A model generated the notes under the pieces. That model was not told the DNA's origin and ran no database searches. It worked only from the letters and a program-made list of their open reading frames with translations. Source: Akkermansia sp. (GTDB lineage: Bacteria > Verrucomicrobiota > Verrucomicrobiia > Verrucomicrobiales > Akkermansiaceae). Taken from it: DNA of 64,000 bases. The position numbers were made by a program, and so were the translations under genes. Each line of letters begins with the position of its first letter. The stretch's first letter is position 1. Location of the stretch: contig JAFZHC010000066.1 of NCBI GenBank assembly GCA_017555025.1, forward strand, positions 1 to 64,000. The letters run 5' to 3'. Below are positions 38,325 through 47,796 of the stretch, in pieces.

Positions 38325-39461
38325 ATGAAGTTCTCCGCCGTACTGCCCCTGTTCGCCTCCGGACTACTGCTAGCCGCCGTCGCCCAACCGGCAGCAGCTC
38401 AAACGGCTTCCACCCCGGCGGCGGCCATCCCCGTCAATGATGCGGAGTATGTACCCTTGGAGCAACTGCGCAGTTTCTACAAACTCCTGCCGCTGCCCGG
38501 CAATAAGAATGAAAATCTGCGTCTCTTCGGCAATTCCGGCACCACCCTCACCTTCGGACCGGGCAAAAAAGACTTAAGTATTGGCGGTTATCGCTGCCTG
38601 CTCTCCCACCCCATCCGCGAAGACGGAGTCGGCGATTTACTCATTTCCAAGGTCGACATGGTAAAACTTATCGACCCCATCCTGAGACCGACCTACATCA
38701 GCGATCGCCGACTGGTACGCACCGTTGTCATTGACCCCGGCCATGGGGGATACGATATCGGAACTCAGGGGGAAACTCTTAAGGAAGCGGCATTCACACT
38801 TCAGCTGGCACGAGAATTGAGAGAGAGCCTCATCAAGCGTGGATATACAGTTGTGCTCACGCACGAGCAAGACCGCCACCTCTCCGACCAGCAACGCATA
38901 GCCAGCGCCAATGAGGCCGACGCCGCCATTTTCATCTCGCTGCACCTTAACAGCGGCCGCAGCGATATCAAAGGCATCGAAACTTACACCGCAGCCCCCG
39001 ATCAACCCGGCGACAAACGCCGCCCTGCCCATAAGTACGATGCCGCCAACACCGCTCTGGCCTTTGCGCTGCACAGCTCCCTGATTGCCACAACCGAGGC
39101 TACTGATGGCGCCTGCCGCCGCGCTCAATACAGCATTCTCAATTCTGCTGACTGCCCCGCTGTCATGCTGCTGCTGGGCTATGCCACCAACAAGGAGGAA
39201 GAAGCGCTACTGGCAACGCAAGAATACCGCACCAAATTAGTAACTGCAATCACAGAAGGTATTGCCACCTTTGCAGTTCAGCTCAACCCTCAGGCCACGC
39301 TCGCTCCGGCACCCGAAGCCGAGCCCGAGCCCCCGACGCCCGTCAAAGTAGAGCCCCCCAAGCCGGAACCACCCAAAACCAAACCCAAGGCCACTCCCGC
39401 CAAAAAGAAGCAAACCGGCACCACTCGCAAGCGCCGCAGCAGCAACAAGCGCAAAAAATAA
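38325..39461 (+). CDS. Amidase_3-like protein lacking the catalytic Glu (probable pseudo-enzyme)
   Basis: The 378-residue secreted protein (signal FASGLLLAAVAQPAAAQ) is a paralogue of the preceding amidase, with the same N-terminal region and Amidase_3 fold. The zinc ligands are kept (IDPGHGGYD, TLKEAAF, ISLHLN). However, where the neighbour has ILFEGGFVSN this protein has VMLLLGYATN: the catalytic Glu is Leu283 (codon 39171-39173). It may bind peptidoglycan or regulate the active enzyme without cutting. The C-terminus is a Pro/Lys-rich, strongly basic tail of about 60 residues that could bind wall polymers or DNA-like polyanions. Confidence 0.8.
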   Translation: MKFSAVLPLFASGLLLAAVAQPAAAQTASTPAAAIPVNDAEYVPLEQLRSFYKLLPLPGNKNENLRLFGNSGTTLTFGPGKKDLSIGGYRCLLSHPIREDGVGDLLISKVDMVKLIDPILRPTYISDRRLVRTVVIDPGHGGYDIGTQGETLKEAAFTLQLARELRESLIKRGYTVVLTHEQDRHLSDQQRIASANEADAAIFISLHLNSGRSDIKGIETYTAAPDQPGDKRRPAHKYDAANTALAFALHSSLIATTEATDGACRRAQYSILNSADCPAVMLLLGYATNKEEEALLATQEYRTKLVTAITEGIATFAVQLNPQATLAPAPEAEPEPPTPVKVEPPKPEPPKTKPKATPAKKKQTGTTRKRRSSNKRKK

Positions 39462-39467
39462 CAAACG

Positions 39468-40442
39468 ATGGCTATCATCCTGCGCCGAATGCTGCGGGGC
39501 ATTTTGCTACTGCTGTTATTCCTCCTTGTAGTCGCAGGGGTGCTGACGACAATCTGCCTTTCCTCGGCAAATCATCCGGTATCGCAGGCAACACCGGCTC
39601 GCATAGTCCGCTTGCAGCAACATGTTGACCGGCTCTGTGAACAGGCTCGATACGGTGAAGATAAACAATTCGCCCGAAAATATATCGCGGAGCAACTGAA
39701 GAAAGCCGGCTGGACGGTTCAACTGCAATACTTCACCAACTCCGAAGGCGAAACTCATTGCAATATATCGGCCCTACGCCCCGGTAAATCACCCCAACGC
39801 TACATTATAGGCGCCCATTACGATGCCTGCGATACCGGCAACAGCAATCCCGGCGCTGATGACAACGCCAGCGCTGTTGCAGTCTTGCTGGAGCTGGCAC
39901 ACAGCCTGCCGCAAGCTCCGGCACAGTATGGCATAGAACTCGTGGCCTGGGATTGCGAAGAGCCGCCCTATTTCGACACCGAAGACATGGGCAGCGTGAA
40001 CCACGCCGCTTCGTGCACTCCGGCAAGCGTCCGGGCTGTCATCTGCCTGGAGATGCTGGGCTACTACAGCACCGAGCCCGGCAGCCAGCCGGAATTATTC
40101 CCGGGGCACAGGCTTTTGTTGCCGACCATCGGCAATTTTACCGCCATCATCGGCGACTGGAATTCCCTGGGAATTGCCCGCACAGCGTTCAGAGCGCTGA
40201 GTTCCGAGCTGCCTTGCGTCAGACTCAACATCCCCTTTGCTCAGGAAAGCGCTCTGTACTTCAGCGACCATCGCAGCTACGCAGCCGTTAACATTCCCGC
40301 CATCATGATTACAGACACCGCCATGCTGCGTAACCCCAACTACCATACCGCAGAAGATTTGCCCTCCACCCTCAGCTTTGAAAACATAGCTCGCAACGCG
40401 CAAGGCGTCATTCATCTCGTTCGGCAGCTCATGAATCCCTGA
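39468..40442 (+). CDS. M28-family zinc peptidase, membrane-anchored
   Basis: The 324-residue protein has an N-terminal anchor (GILLLLLFLLVVAGVLTTICL) and an M28 aminopeptidase domain. Zinc ligands are visible: His and Asp in IIGAHYDACD, Asp in NPGADDNASA, Glu-Glu in AWDCEEPPYF, Asp or Glu in CLEMLG, and a late His in HTAEDL. It likely removes N-terminal residues from peptides in the periplasm. It begins 6 nt after the amidase-like gene and is in the same unit, which suggests a role in processing wall peptides or released muropeptides, but that is inference. Confidence 0.85.
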   Translation: MAIILRRMLRGILLLLLFLLVVAGVLTTICLSSANHPVSQATPARIVRLQQHVDRLCEQARYGEDKQFARKYIAEQLKKAGWTVQLQYFTNSEGETHCNISALRPGKSPQRYIIGAHYDACDTGNSNPGADDNASAVAVLLELAHSLPQAPAQYGIELVAWDCEEPPYFDTEDMGSVNHAASCTPASVRAVICLEMLGYYSTEPGSQPELFPGHRLLLPTIGNFTAIIGDWNSLGIARTAFRALSSELPCVRLNIPFAQESALYFSDHRSYAAVNIPAIMITDTAMLRNPNYHTAEDLPSTLSFENIARNAQGVIHLVRQLMNP

Positions 40443-40447
40443 ATTTC

Positions 40448-40479
40448 CTGCCTCCCAGGCAGATTTTCATTTATTTTAT
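40448..40479 (+). terminator. terminator of the amidase-M28 unit
   Basis: CTGCCT (40448-40453) and AGGCAG (40457-40462) form a short stem with a 3-nt loop, followed by ATTTTCATTTATTTT. Confidence 0.65.
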
Positions 40480-40491
40480 CACATTTGAGAC

Positions 40492-40520
40492 TTTACAATA
40501 ACAGTCGGCAGGAGTATAGT
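40492..40520 (+). promoter_or_regulatory. promoter of the SulP gene
   Basis: TTTACA (40492-40497), 17 nt, TATAGT (40515-40520). Leader of about 17 nt. Confidence 0.65.
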
Positions 40521-40543
40521 CCCCGCTGAGGATATATACAGTT

Positions 40544-42235
40544 ATGCACGCTCCCAGTCTTATCAAATCCCTCAAGTCGTACGACAAAAAAACATTTTTT
40601 GCTGATTTAACCGCTGGTCTCACCGTAGGTGTTGTGGCACTACCACTGGCCATGGCCTTTGCCATTGCCTGCGGCATAAAAGACATCACGCCCGCCACAG
40701 GCCTCATCACAGCAGTCGTGGCCGGCTTCATGATTTCGCTGCTCGGTGGCAGTAAATTCCAGATTGGCGGTCCCACCGGTGCCTTTGTTGTACTCATTGC
40801 CGGTGTAGCCGGCAGCTTCGGCATGGGCGGCCTCATTCTGTGCACCCTGTTGGCCGGTATATTCCTCATCCTATTCGGTGTATTCCGCATGGGCGCCCTC
40901 ATTAAGTTCATTCCCTATCCGGTCACCACAGGCTTTACCTCAGGCATTGCCGTCACCATCTTCTGCACTCAGATTAAAGACCTGCTGGGGCTTGAAATAC
41001 CGGTAGCCGTACCGGCTGAGTTTGTTGCCAAATGGGGCTGCTATTTTGACTATTTCCACACAACCAATTGGTGGGCACTCGGCATTTCCCTGCTCACCAT
41101 TGCCGTGATTATTATCACCAAACGTCTGCTGCCCAAGGCGCCCTTCATGCTGGTCGGCATGTTGGTCAGCACCTTGGTGTGCATCATCTTCCGCCTGCCG
41201 GTAGAGACGATTGGCTCCCGTTTCGGCGAACTGCCCCAGGGCTTACCCATGCCGTCGTTCCCGGAGTTCAACTGGGCCAAATTACCTGAGCTCATTAAGC
41301 CCGCCTTCGTGATTGCCCTGCTGGCCGCCATTGAATCCCTGCTGAGCGCCAGCGTGGCAGACGGTATGACCGGCTCCCGCCACCACCCGAATACCGAGCT
41401 CATCGGTCAGGGCGTAGGCAACATTGCGAGCGCCCTCTTCGGCGGTATTCCCGCTACAGGCGCTATTGCCCGTACAGCCACCAACATCCGCGCCGGTGCT
41501 AAGACTCCCGTATCGGGCCTTATTCATGCCGTTACCCTGCTACTGATTCTCATGCTGGCCGGGCAGTATGCCGCCGTTGTACCGCTCCCGGCGCTGGCCG
41601 GCATTCTGGTGCTGGTATGTTGGAACATGGCCGAGGTCAGCACCTTTGCCCATCTCCTGCGTGGCCCGAGACAGGATGCCGCCGTGTTGATTATCACCTT
41701 CATTCTCACCGTTCTCATTGACCTCGTTGTTGCGGTGGAAGTAGGTGTCGTGCTGGCCGCCCTTCTCTTCATCGGCCGTATGGCTAAAATCAGCAACGTG
41801 GAATCCATCTCCCGCGAAATTGAAGGTGAGGACCCCGAGGAACAACCCGCTCGCTCCCGTTACCTGCGCCATATTCCCGACAATGTGGAAGTATTCGACG
41901 TACAGGGGCCGTTCTTCTTCGGTGCTGTGGAGAAGTTCAAGGACAGCGTGTTCCGCACCATGGAGGACAACATCGAGTACGTGCTGCTGCGCATGCGCCT
42001 GGTGCCTGCGCTGGATGCCTCGGGTCTGCACGTGCTGGAGGACTTCCTGGAGTACTGCCACCGCCACAATATAACCCTGCTTCTTTGCGGTGTACAGCCC
42101 CAGCCGCTCAAGGTTATCCGCCGCGATACCAGCTTCATTCAGGATTTGAATATCGATAACGTCTGTGAGAATATCGACACCGCTCTGTTGCGCATTCAGC
42201 AACTCGAGGAGAACAAAACAACGACCGACAACTGA
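40544..42235 (+). CDS. SulP-family anion transporter with STAS domain
   Basis: The 563-residue protein has the SLC26/SulP layout: about 12-14 membrane helices (residues 25-430) with the family segments GLTVGVVALPLAMAFAIACG and GGSKFQIGGPTGAFVVL, then a cytosolic STAS domain (about 445-555) with FDVQGPFFFGAVEKF and RMRLVPALDASGLHVLEDF. Substrate may be bicarbonate, sulfate or a dicarboxylate. No carbonic anhydrase or sulfate genes are nearby, so I cannot decide. Confidence 0.9.
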   Translation: MHAPSLIKSLKSYDKKTFFADLTAGLTVGVVALPLAMAFAIACGIKDITPATGLITAVVAGFMISLLGGSKFQIGGPTGAFVVLIAGVAGSFGMGGLILCTLLAGIFLILFGVFRMGALIKFIPYPVTTGFTSGIAVTIFCTQIKDLLGLEIPVAVPAEFVAKWGCYFDYFHTTNWWALGISLLTIAVIIITKRLLPKAPFMLVGMLVSTLVCIIFRLPVETIGSRFGELPQGLPMPSFPEFNWAKLPELIKPAFVIALLAAIESLLSASVADGMTGSRHHPNTELIGQGVGNIASALFGGIPATGAIARTATNIRAGAKTPVSGLIHAVTLLLILMLAGQYAAVVPLPALAGILVLVCWNMAEVSTFAHLLRGPRQDAAVLIITFILTVLIDLVVAVEVGVVLAALLFIGRMAKISNVESISREIEGEDPEEQPARSRYLRHIPDNVEVFDVQGPFFFGAVEKFKDSVFRTMEDNIEYVLLRMRLVPALDASGLHVLEDFLEYCHRHNITLLLCGVQPQPLKVIRRDTSFIQDLNIDNVCENIDTALLRIQQLEENKTTTDN

Positions 42236-42269
42236 TTCGGACGTTGAGACAAAACATTGAGTTTTTCCC

Positions 42270-42896
42270 ATGAAGAAACTCTCCATTCTGCTTTGCACGG
42301 TTGCCATGCTGAGCGGTTGCTCCTCATTGCACATGTAGCAACAACAGAAAAAGTTCACACAAATCTGCGCTGAATGGAGGGTGCAGTCATACCAGCGCAG
42401 ACAGCAGAACCGGCTCACCGCCTACCGCACCTGGCAACAATCGCTCAGCTGCATAACAGCCGCTGAGCTTGTACACCGGGCACCGACGGAAGAAAATCCC
42501 ACCCCGACCATTATCGTCAAGCTGAGCACAGCGGAGGTAACGGAATTAATCGACCTGCTCAGCAAAGGACAACCCGGGAAATTACCGGAGATGAATCAGC
42601 TCATCAAACCCGGTGACGAGCCGTTCGAGCTGACCGCCAACGGTGACATCATCCCCGCCTACAAGCTGCCGCACGATTATGCCCCTATCGACTACAGAGA
42701 AGATTTCTTCCACCTCTATGATGCCGACGGCAACGAAATCGTGCCGGAGCTCAGCCCATGGGAAGACGACATATGCGGCACCGCCACCCCCCGAACAAAT
42801 GCTTTTGTTCAGCTGCCTGATGAAGAGCTCAACAGGCTCCACGCCCTGCCCTCCTACCGTAAATTCAAAGCCGCAGTAGCGGCTCTGAAGAAGTAA
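42270..42896 (+). pseudogene. lipoprotein gene interrupted by an in-frame amber codon
   Basis: ATG 42270 begins a clean lipoprotein signal (MKKLSILLCTVAMLSGCSS, lipobox LSGC). After 22 codons there is a TAG (42336-42338). The same frame continues without another stop to 42896: QQQKKFTQICAEW and then the body with EVTELIDLL and PSYRKFKAAVAALKK. A single C-to-T change of a CAG codon would explain it, as the next codons are CAA CAA CAG. A GTG at 42381 would give a 171-residue product without a signal. This is either a recent nonsense mutation, a sequencing error, or amber readthrough. Confidence 0.75.
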
Positions 42897-42941
42897 GCGG
42901 AGCAAAGGGCGAAAAACCTTCGGACGAACTACCTCAGCTCC

Positions 42942-45137
42942 TTACTTCAGAATACCGCAGGCTTTCAGGTGAGCATCGGGGTCGGGTTCACGCCCCATGA
43001 AATCGCGGAAGGCATCTATAGCGTGCTTGCTGCCACCGACGGAAAGCACAGCCTTGCGGAAGGCCGCAGCCGGTGCCGGATTGAGAATCCCCTCCTCTTT
43101 AAAGCGGCGGTAGGCATCTGCAGCCAGCACATCGGCCCACTGGTATGAATAATACCCGGCGGCATACGCCCCCGTCATGCAATGCGACAAGCGGCGCATA
43201 TACGAGGGTTCATCAACATCCGACGGCATCTGCCACGGTGCCAGCAACTCAGCCGAGGCCTCATCAATATCACGTCCGGCAAAGCGTTGGGCATAGTTCA
43301 TGTGCATTTCCAAATCCAGCTTAGCTAGGCAGAATTGGCGCATCATGGACAATGCAGGCATAAAATGTCTGCCGGCATTCAACTGGGCGACCATCTCCGC
43401 CGGCATGGGCTCTCCGGTTTCATAATGCCGGGCATAAAGCGCGAGAGCCTCGGGCTCCCAAGTCCAGTTTTCATTGATGGTGCTGGGCAGCTCCATAAAA
43501 TCCCAGGCAATGTTGGAGCTCCAATGAGCAGCCAGCTCGGTATCCGTCAACATAGCGTGAAGCATGTGACCAAACTCATGGAAGAGCGTCTGCACGTCCA
43601 TGTGACTGAACAATGCCTGCTGATTACCCACAGGGCGCGTAAAATTGGCGGTAATCGAAGCCAGATGCGGAGCATGGGGAGCACCATCCTTACCGGGAGC
43701 ACCGGCTCGCAAGGGGGATACCCAGGCACCTGCCCGCTTACCGGCTCGTGGGTACAAATCGAGGTAGAACGAACCGAGGTGAGCACCGTTAGCATTGTCT
43801 GTAATAGCAAACATGCGCACCTCCGGGTGCCATACCTCCACCTTACCTTCGGGGCAGCTCTGCCCGGGCTGCAGGCAGACCACGGGCAACTCCGTCACAG
43901 AAATGTTGTACAGCCCGGAAAAAATGGAGAACATGCCTTTCAATACATTTTCACAGGCAAAGTAAGGGCGTACTGACTCCGGATCATAGGCACACTTTTT
44001 CTGAGTATACTCGTTGAGGTAGTAGCGCAGGTTCCAAGGTGCCATGGTATCGCTCTTTTCCCCGCGGCGTTCATTGGCATAGGCTATCAACTCCGCACAC
44101 TCCGCACGGAAGGCCGGAGCCAGACGCTCCATCACATTGTCAACAAAGCCCAAGGCCTTGCTGCCGCTGTTGACCATGCGGTGGTGAGTTTTGTAATCCG
44201 CGTAAGTAGCAAAACCCAACAACTGAGCCAACTCTGCACGCAGCTCCATCACGCGGCCCACAATAGCGGCGTTGTCATACTGACCGCCCTTACCAATCGT
44301 GAGCTGAGCTTCCCAGCAGAGTTTACGAGTAGCCTCCACCTCACAATCACGCAGCACGGAGCCGGCGCTACCGGCTTTCAGCGAAATACGCCAGGCCGGA
44401 GACTCCGGAGTACCATGCCCGCGAGCAGCGGCTTCGGCAGCAGCTGCGGCTAACCAATTATCGCTCATGCCGGTCAATCGGCTCTTATCCGTCACAATGA
44501 GCTCCCAGGCATTGGTAGCATCCAGCACATTCTTGCCAAACTGTATCGTCAGCTGAGAAATTTCCTGCTCAATCTTCGTCTTGCGAGCCTTTTTATCCTC
44601 CGGCAGCTCGGCCCCGTTATCGCGGAATCCATCCAGCGTTTGTTGCACCAGCATTTTCTGCTGAGTGCTGAGCTGAGCCGCCCAAGGACAATCTGCGGCA
44701 GCACACAGCACCTTCCACAAACGGGTATCAGCCATGATAGACGAATAGAATTGATTAAGCTCGGGCATGAGTGAAGACTGAGCCTCACGCACATCAGGAG
44801 CATCCAGCACAGCGGCACGAGTACGCAAATAGTCAACCACACGCTCCAGTTCCCGGGTAGCTTCACCCAGAGCAATAAAGGTGTTCTCAAATGTCATCTG
44901 TTCGGGCGTAAGTTCGCGAATGGCATCCAGACGAGCAGTAGCCAGCTGCAGAGCAACCGGAGCATCCTTCAAAGCCTGCTCTGCTGTCAGCCGAGACCAG
45001 GCCGGGTAAGGCATATCTTCAAAATACGGATGTGCTGACTCAACAGGCTGTACCACAGCCGGTGCAGATTCCGCAGCCTGCACGATAGCGCCCGGCGCAA
45101 CACAGAGCGCCGTTAATAAGAGTGTACGTAATGTCAT
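42942..45137 (-). CDS. secreted M3-family oligopeptidase (Dcp/OpdA type)
   Basis: From ATG 45137 the 731-residue protein starts with a signal peptide (LRTLLLTALCVAPGAIVQA); an upstream in-frame start at 45173 would put 12 residues before it. The zinc motif HEFGH is in TLFHEFGHMLHAML, and the family sequence YFYSYQWADVLAAD-like end (YYSYQWADVLAADAYRRF) is seen. M3 enzymes cut short peptides, and the signal peptide places this one in the periplasm, like E. coli Dcp. It is the last gene of the grpE-dnaJ-rsmE unit. A paralogue lies at 52364. Confidence 0.9.
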   Translation of the reverse strand: MTLRTLLLTALCVAPGAIVQAAESAPAVVQPVESAHPYFEDMPYPAWSRLTAEQALKDAPVALQLATARLDAIRELTPEQMTFENTFIALGEATRELERVVDYLRTRAAVLDAPDVREAQSSLMPELNQFYSSIMADTRLWKVLCAAADCPWAAQLSTQQKMLVQQTLDGFRDNGAELPEDKKARKTKIEQEISQLTIQFGKNVLDATNAWELIVTDKSRLTGMSDNWLAAAAAEAAARGHGTPESPAWRISLKAGSAGSVLRDCEVEATRKLCWEAQLTIGKGGQYDNAAIVGRVMELRAELAQLLGFATYADYKTHHRMVNSGSKALGFVDNVMERLAPAFRAECAELIAYANERRGEKSDTMAPWNLRYYLNEYTQKKCAYDPESVRPYFACENVLKGMFSIFSGLYNISVTELPVVCLQPGQSCPEGKVEVWHPEVRMFAITDNANGAHLGSFYLDLYPRAGKRAGAWVSPLRAGAPGKDGAPHAPHLASITANFTRPVGNQQALFSHMDVQTLFHEFGHMLHAMLTDTELAAHWSSNIAWDFMELPSTINENWTWEPEALALYARHYETGEPMPAEMVAQLNAGRHFMPALSMMRQFCLAKLDLEMHMNYAQRFAGRDIDEASAELLAPWQMPSDVDEPSYMRRLSHCMTGAYAAGYYSYQWADVLAADAYRRFKEEGILNPAPAAAFRKAVLSVGGSKHAIDAFRDFMGREPDPDAHLKACGILK

Positions 45138-45159
45138 AAAATTTCCGGGTGCACCGGCA

Positions 45160-45894
45160 TCAATCCAGCGCATAGCGGGCCGCAGCCGCAGCCATAAACA
45201 CAGCCGTCTCCACCCTCAGAATGATAGGCCCCAGACCGGTTGGTGTGTAGCCGGCAGCCTCGCCGGCAGCATACTCAGATGGCGAAAAATCGCCCTCAGG
45301 TCCAATCAGCAGCACACAATCATGTTGCCCGGCAGAGCGCCCGGCCTCCAACACCTCGCGCAGCGGGCGGGCATGCGGCACGATAGCACATTGTACCTTA
45401 AGTTCAGGCAAGTCACCGCGCTGCAAAAACAGTTTGTAGGGTTGCGGCTCCTCCACTACCGGGAGCTTGTTCACGCCGCATTGCTTGCAGGCCTCAAGCA
45501 CGGTACGGCGCCACTTATCGGCCTTGGCTGAGGCCTCCTTACCACTCAGGCGCACGATGGTACGCTCCGTCATCAGGGGCACAATGCGGCTCACCCCCAG
45601 TTCTACAGCCTTCTGCACAATGAGGTCCATGTTATTCCCCTTGGGAACGGCCAGAGCCAGAGTCACACCGGCCACAGGGGGCATAGGCGGCAGCAGTTCC
45701 TGCACCTGCACCGTCATGCTGCTGCCTTGCCCTGCCAGCACCTGAGCACGGGCAGCCTGCCCATCGCCGTCAAAAACCTCACAGATATCGCCTGCCCGCA
45801 GCCGCATCACGCGCAGAGCGTGGTGAGCCTCCTCACCCTCAATGGTGAGTATACCGGCGCTGAAATCAGCTTTGGGCAGGTAACAACGGTGCAT
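45160..45894 (-). CDS. rsmE: 16S rRNA m3U1498 methyltransferase RsmE
   Basis: RsmE methylates U1498 of 16S rRNA. The 244-residue SPOUT protein shows the N-terminal PUA-like part (GEEAHHALRVMRLRAGD), KGNNMDLIVQKAVELGVSRI, and the knotted SAM site LLIGPEGDFSPSEY ... LGPIILRVETA. It begins 8 nt after dnaJ and ends 22 nt before the peptidase start. The dnaJ-rsmE order is also found in other phyla. Confidence 0.95.
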   Translation of the reverse strand: MHRCYLPKADFSAGILTIEGEEAHHALRVMRLRAGDICEVFDGDGQAARAQVLAGQGSSMTVQVQELLPPMPPVAGVTLALAVPKGNNMDLIVQKAVELGVSRIVPLMTERTIVRLSGKEASAKADKWRRTVLEACKQCGVNKLPVVEEPQPYKLFLQRGDLPELKVQCAIVPHARPLREVLEAGRSAGQHDCVLLIGPEGDFSPSEYAAGEAAGYTPTGLGPIILRVETAVFMAAAAARYALD

Positions 45895-45902
45895 CGTCAG
45901 GT

Positions 45903-47042
45903 TCAGTTCATGTATTTGGCAGCACGCTTATTGAAGTCGCGCACCTCGGGCTGGTTGTCGTCATCCAGCAGAGCGCAGAAACTCTCCAGAGCCTTCAGTT
46001 GCTTGGAGCTGAGGCCGGCAGGAGTCTCCACCAATACCTCTACCATCAAATCACCACGTGCAGCGCTCTTAAGCGAGGGCATGCCCTTGCCGCGTACTCG
46101 GAAAATGGTACCACCCATTGTACCGGCAGGTAACTTCAGTTTGGCAGCGCCATCCAGAGTAGGCACGGTAATGGTACCGCCTCGGGTGGCATCCAGCAGG
46201 CTGACGGGCTGGCTGACATGCAAATCCATGCCATCGCGCGAGAAAATCTCGTGAGGCTCAACCTCAAGGAATACATAAAGGTCGCCGGTTTCGCCACCAT
46301 GCAAACCGGCATCGCCATTGCCGGAGGAGCGCATCTTGGTACCGGTATCCACACCGGCAGGGATATGCAATGTTACCTGAACATCCTTGTGTACACGGCC
46401 CTCGCCATGGCACTTGGAGCAGGGATTGCTGATGGTCTGACCGGCACCTCGGCAGCTGGGGCAGGTGCTCTGCTGTACAAAGAATCCGCTCTGGCGCGTC
46501 ACCACACCGCTGCCATGGCAGGTAGGGCAGGTCTTAAAGCCATCGCGCCCATCCTTCGAGCCGGTAGCACCACAAGCATCGCAAGGCACAAGGCGCTCAA
46601 TCTCCAGCGTCTTATCGCAACCGTGAGCAGCTTCCTCCAGCGTAATCTCCAAGTCATAGCGCAGGTCAGAGCCCGGCTGACGAGGGTCAGCCTGTCGGCG
46701 ACCGCCGCCGCCAAAACCGCCAAAACCACCCATGCCGCCAAAAAACTGAGCAAAGATGTCCATGGGGTCGGTAAAGCCACCAAAGCCGCCGGCACCACCG
46801 GCACCGCCCATGCCACCATTCTTGAAGGCTTCATGACCCAAGCGGTCGTAAGCGGCGCGTTTATCGGCATTGCTAAGCACCTCGTAGGCCTCACCCACTT
46901 CCTTGAATTTCTCCTCGGCCGCCTTATCATCAGGATTGCGGTCGGGGTGGTACTTCATAGCAAGCTTGCGGTATGCCTTCTTAATGGTGGCATCATCAGC
47001 CCCCTTCTCTACCCCAAGCACGCTGTAATAATCATTAGCCAT
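45903..47042 (-). CDS. dnaJ: chaperone DnaJ
   Basis: DnaJ delivers unfolded proteins to DnaK and stimulates its ATPase. From ATG 47042 ([10 protein letters not shown]) the protein has 379 residues. J domain with HPD (KYHPDRNP), a Gly/Phe-rich region ([15 protein letters not shown]), four zinc motifs ([32 protein letters not shown]) and the C-terminal substrate domain are present. It follows grpE by 20 nt; dnaK is not in this unit. Confidence 0.98.
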   Translation of the reverse strand: MANDYYSVLGVEKGADDATIKKAYRKLAMKYHPDRNPDDKAAEEKFKEVGEAYEVLSNADKRAAYDRLGHEAFKNGGMGGAGGAGGFGGFTDPMDIFAQFFGGMGGFGGFGGGGRRQADPRQPGSDLRYDLEITLEEAAHGCDKTLEIERLVPCDACGATGSKDGRDGFKTCPTCHGSGVVTRQSGFFVQQSTCPSCRGAGQTISNPCSKCHGEGRVHKDVQVTLHIPAGVDTGTKMRSSGNGDAGLHGGETGDLYVFLEVEPHEIFSRDGMDLHVSQPVSLLDATRGGTITVPTLDGAAKLKLPAGTMGGTIFRVRGKGMPSLKSAARGDLMVEVLVETPAGLSSKQLKALESFCALLDDDNQPEVRDFNKRAAKYMN

Positions 47043-47062
47043 GGTCTGCAAAAAGTATGTTT

Positions 47063-47656
47063 TTACTCAGCGGCGGCCTCAGGAGCAGCTGCAACCACAA
47101 CATTGACAGGGCGCAGCAAACGCCCCTTCAGGTTATACCCACGGCGCAGAATGCGGATGATGGTACCCTCGGGCTGGTCAGAGGGTTCGCTCTGAATGGC
47201 CTCGTGGATGTTGTGATCAAACATCTGCCCCACCTCGGTGGGGATAAGCTCCACACCCTGACCGGCCATGAAGTCATTGAGCTGCTTCTGCACCATGCTC
47301 ATACCGATGTAAATCATGGAAGAAGTATCCTGACAGGCCATCATCATACCCATTTCAAAGTTATCCACCACAGGCAGCAACTCCTCCAGCAAACTGCGTG
47401 TAGCATAGCGGGTAAACTCCTCGCGGTCCTTCACGCAACGCTTGCGGTAGTTATCATATTCCGCAGCGGTACGCATAGCCATATCGCGCCACTTCTGCAG
47501 CTCATCCACGGCGGCCTCAGCTTCACCTTCGGCAGATTCATCCACAGCATCGGCATACTCCTGCTCAGGCTTTTCAGGCTCATTGCAAGCGCAGGGGTCA
47601 TCGCAAGCAGCACCCTCGGGCATATCCTTCTCCAAATCTTTTTCGGTTTCGCTCAT
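47063..47656 (-). CDS. grpE: nucleotide exchange factor GrpE
   Basis: GrpE releases ADP from DnaK. From ATG 47656 ([10 protein letters not shown]) the protein has 197 residues. The acidic lead is followed by the family helix ([20 protein letters not shown]), then [16 protein letters not shown] and the C-terminal beta wing ending near [17 protein letters not shown]. The promoter's -10 box ends 6 nt before this ATG, which fixes the start. No CIRCE or HrcA site is seen. First gene of a four-gene minus-strand unit. Confidence 0.96.
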   Translation of the reverse strand: MSETEKDLEKDMPEGAACDDPCACNEPEKPEQEYADAVDESAEGEAEAAVDELQKWRDMAMRTAAEYDNYRKRCVKDREEFTRYATRSLLEELLPVVDNFEMGMMMACQDTSSMIYIGMSMVQKQLNDFMAGQGVELIPTEVGQMFDHNIHEAIQSEPSDQPEGTIIRILRRGYNLKGRLLRPVNVVVAAAPEAAAE

Positions 47657-47662
47657 GCCCTC

Positions 47663-47690
47663 ATTATATCGCACGCGCGCGACTTGTCAA
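47663..47690 (-). promoter_or_regulatory. near-consensus leaderless promoter of grpE
   Basis: On the minus strand a perfect TTGACA (47685-47690), 16 nt, then a perfect TATAAT (47663-47668), exactly 6 nt from the ATG at 47656. The vegetative consensus, rather than a heat-shock-factor-type motif, suggests constitutive expression. Confidence 0.8.
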
Positions 47691-47735
47691 CCCCCACGCG
47701 CGACATGCAGGCATGACAATAGACTAACCACTAAT

Positions 47736-47772
47736 CAAAAAGCTCTGCCATGCCCCAGCGGCACAGCAGAGC
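47736..47772 (-). terminator. terminator of the lpdA-GYF_2-TRIC unit
   Basis: On the minus strand GCTCTGC pairs with GCAGAGC (47742-47748 with 47766-47772), enclosing a further TGCC/GGCA pairing, and is followed by TTTTTG. Confidence 0.8.
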
Positions 47773-47796
47773 CGAAAATCCGTTTATGCCGAGGCA

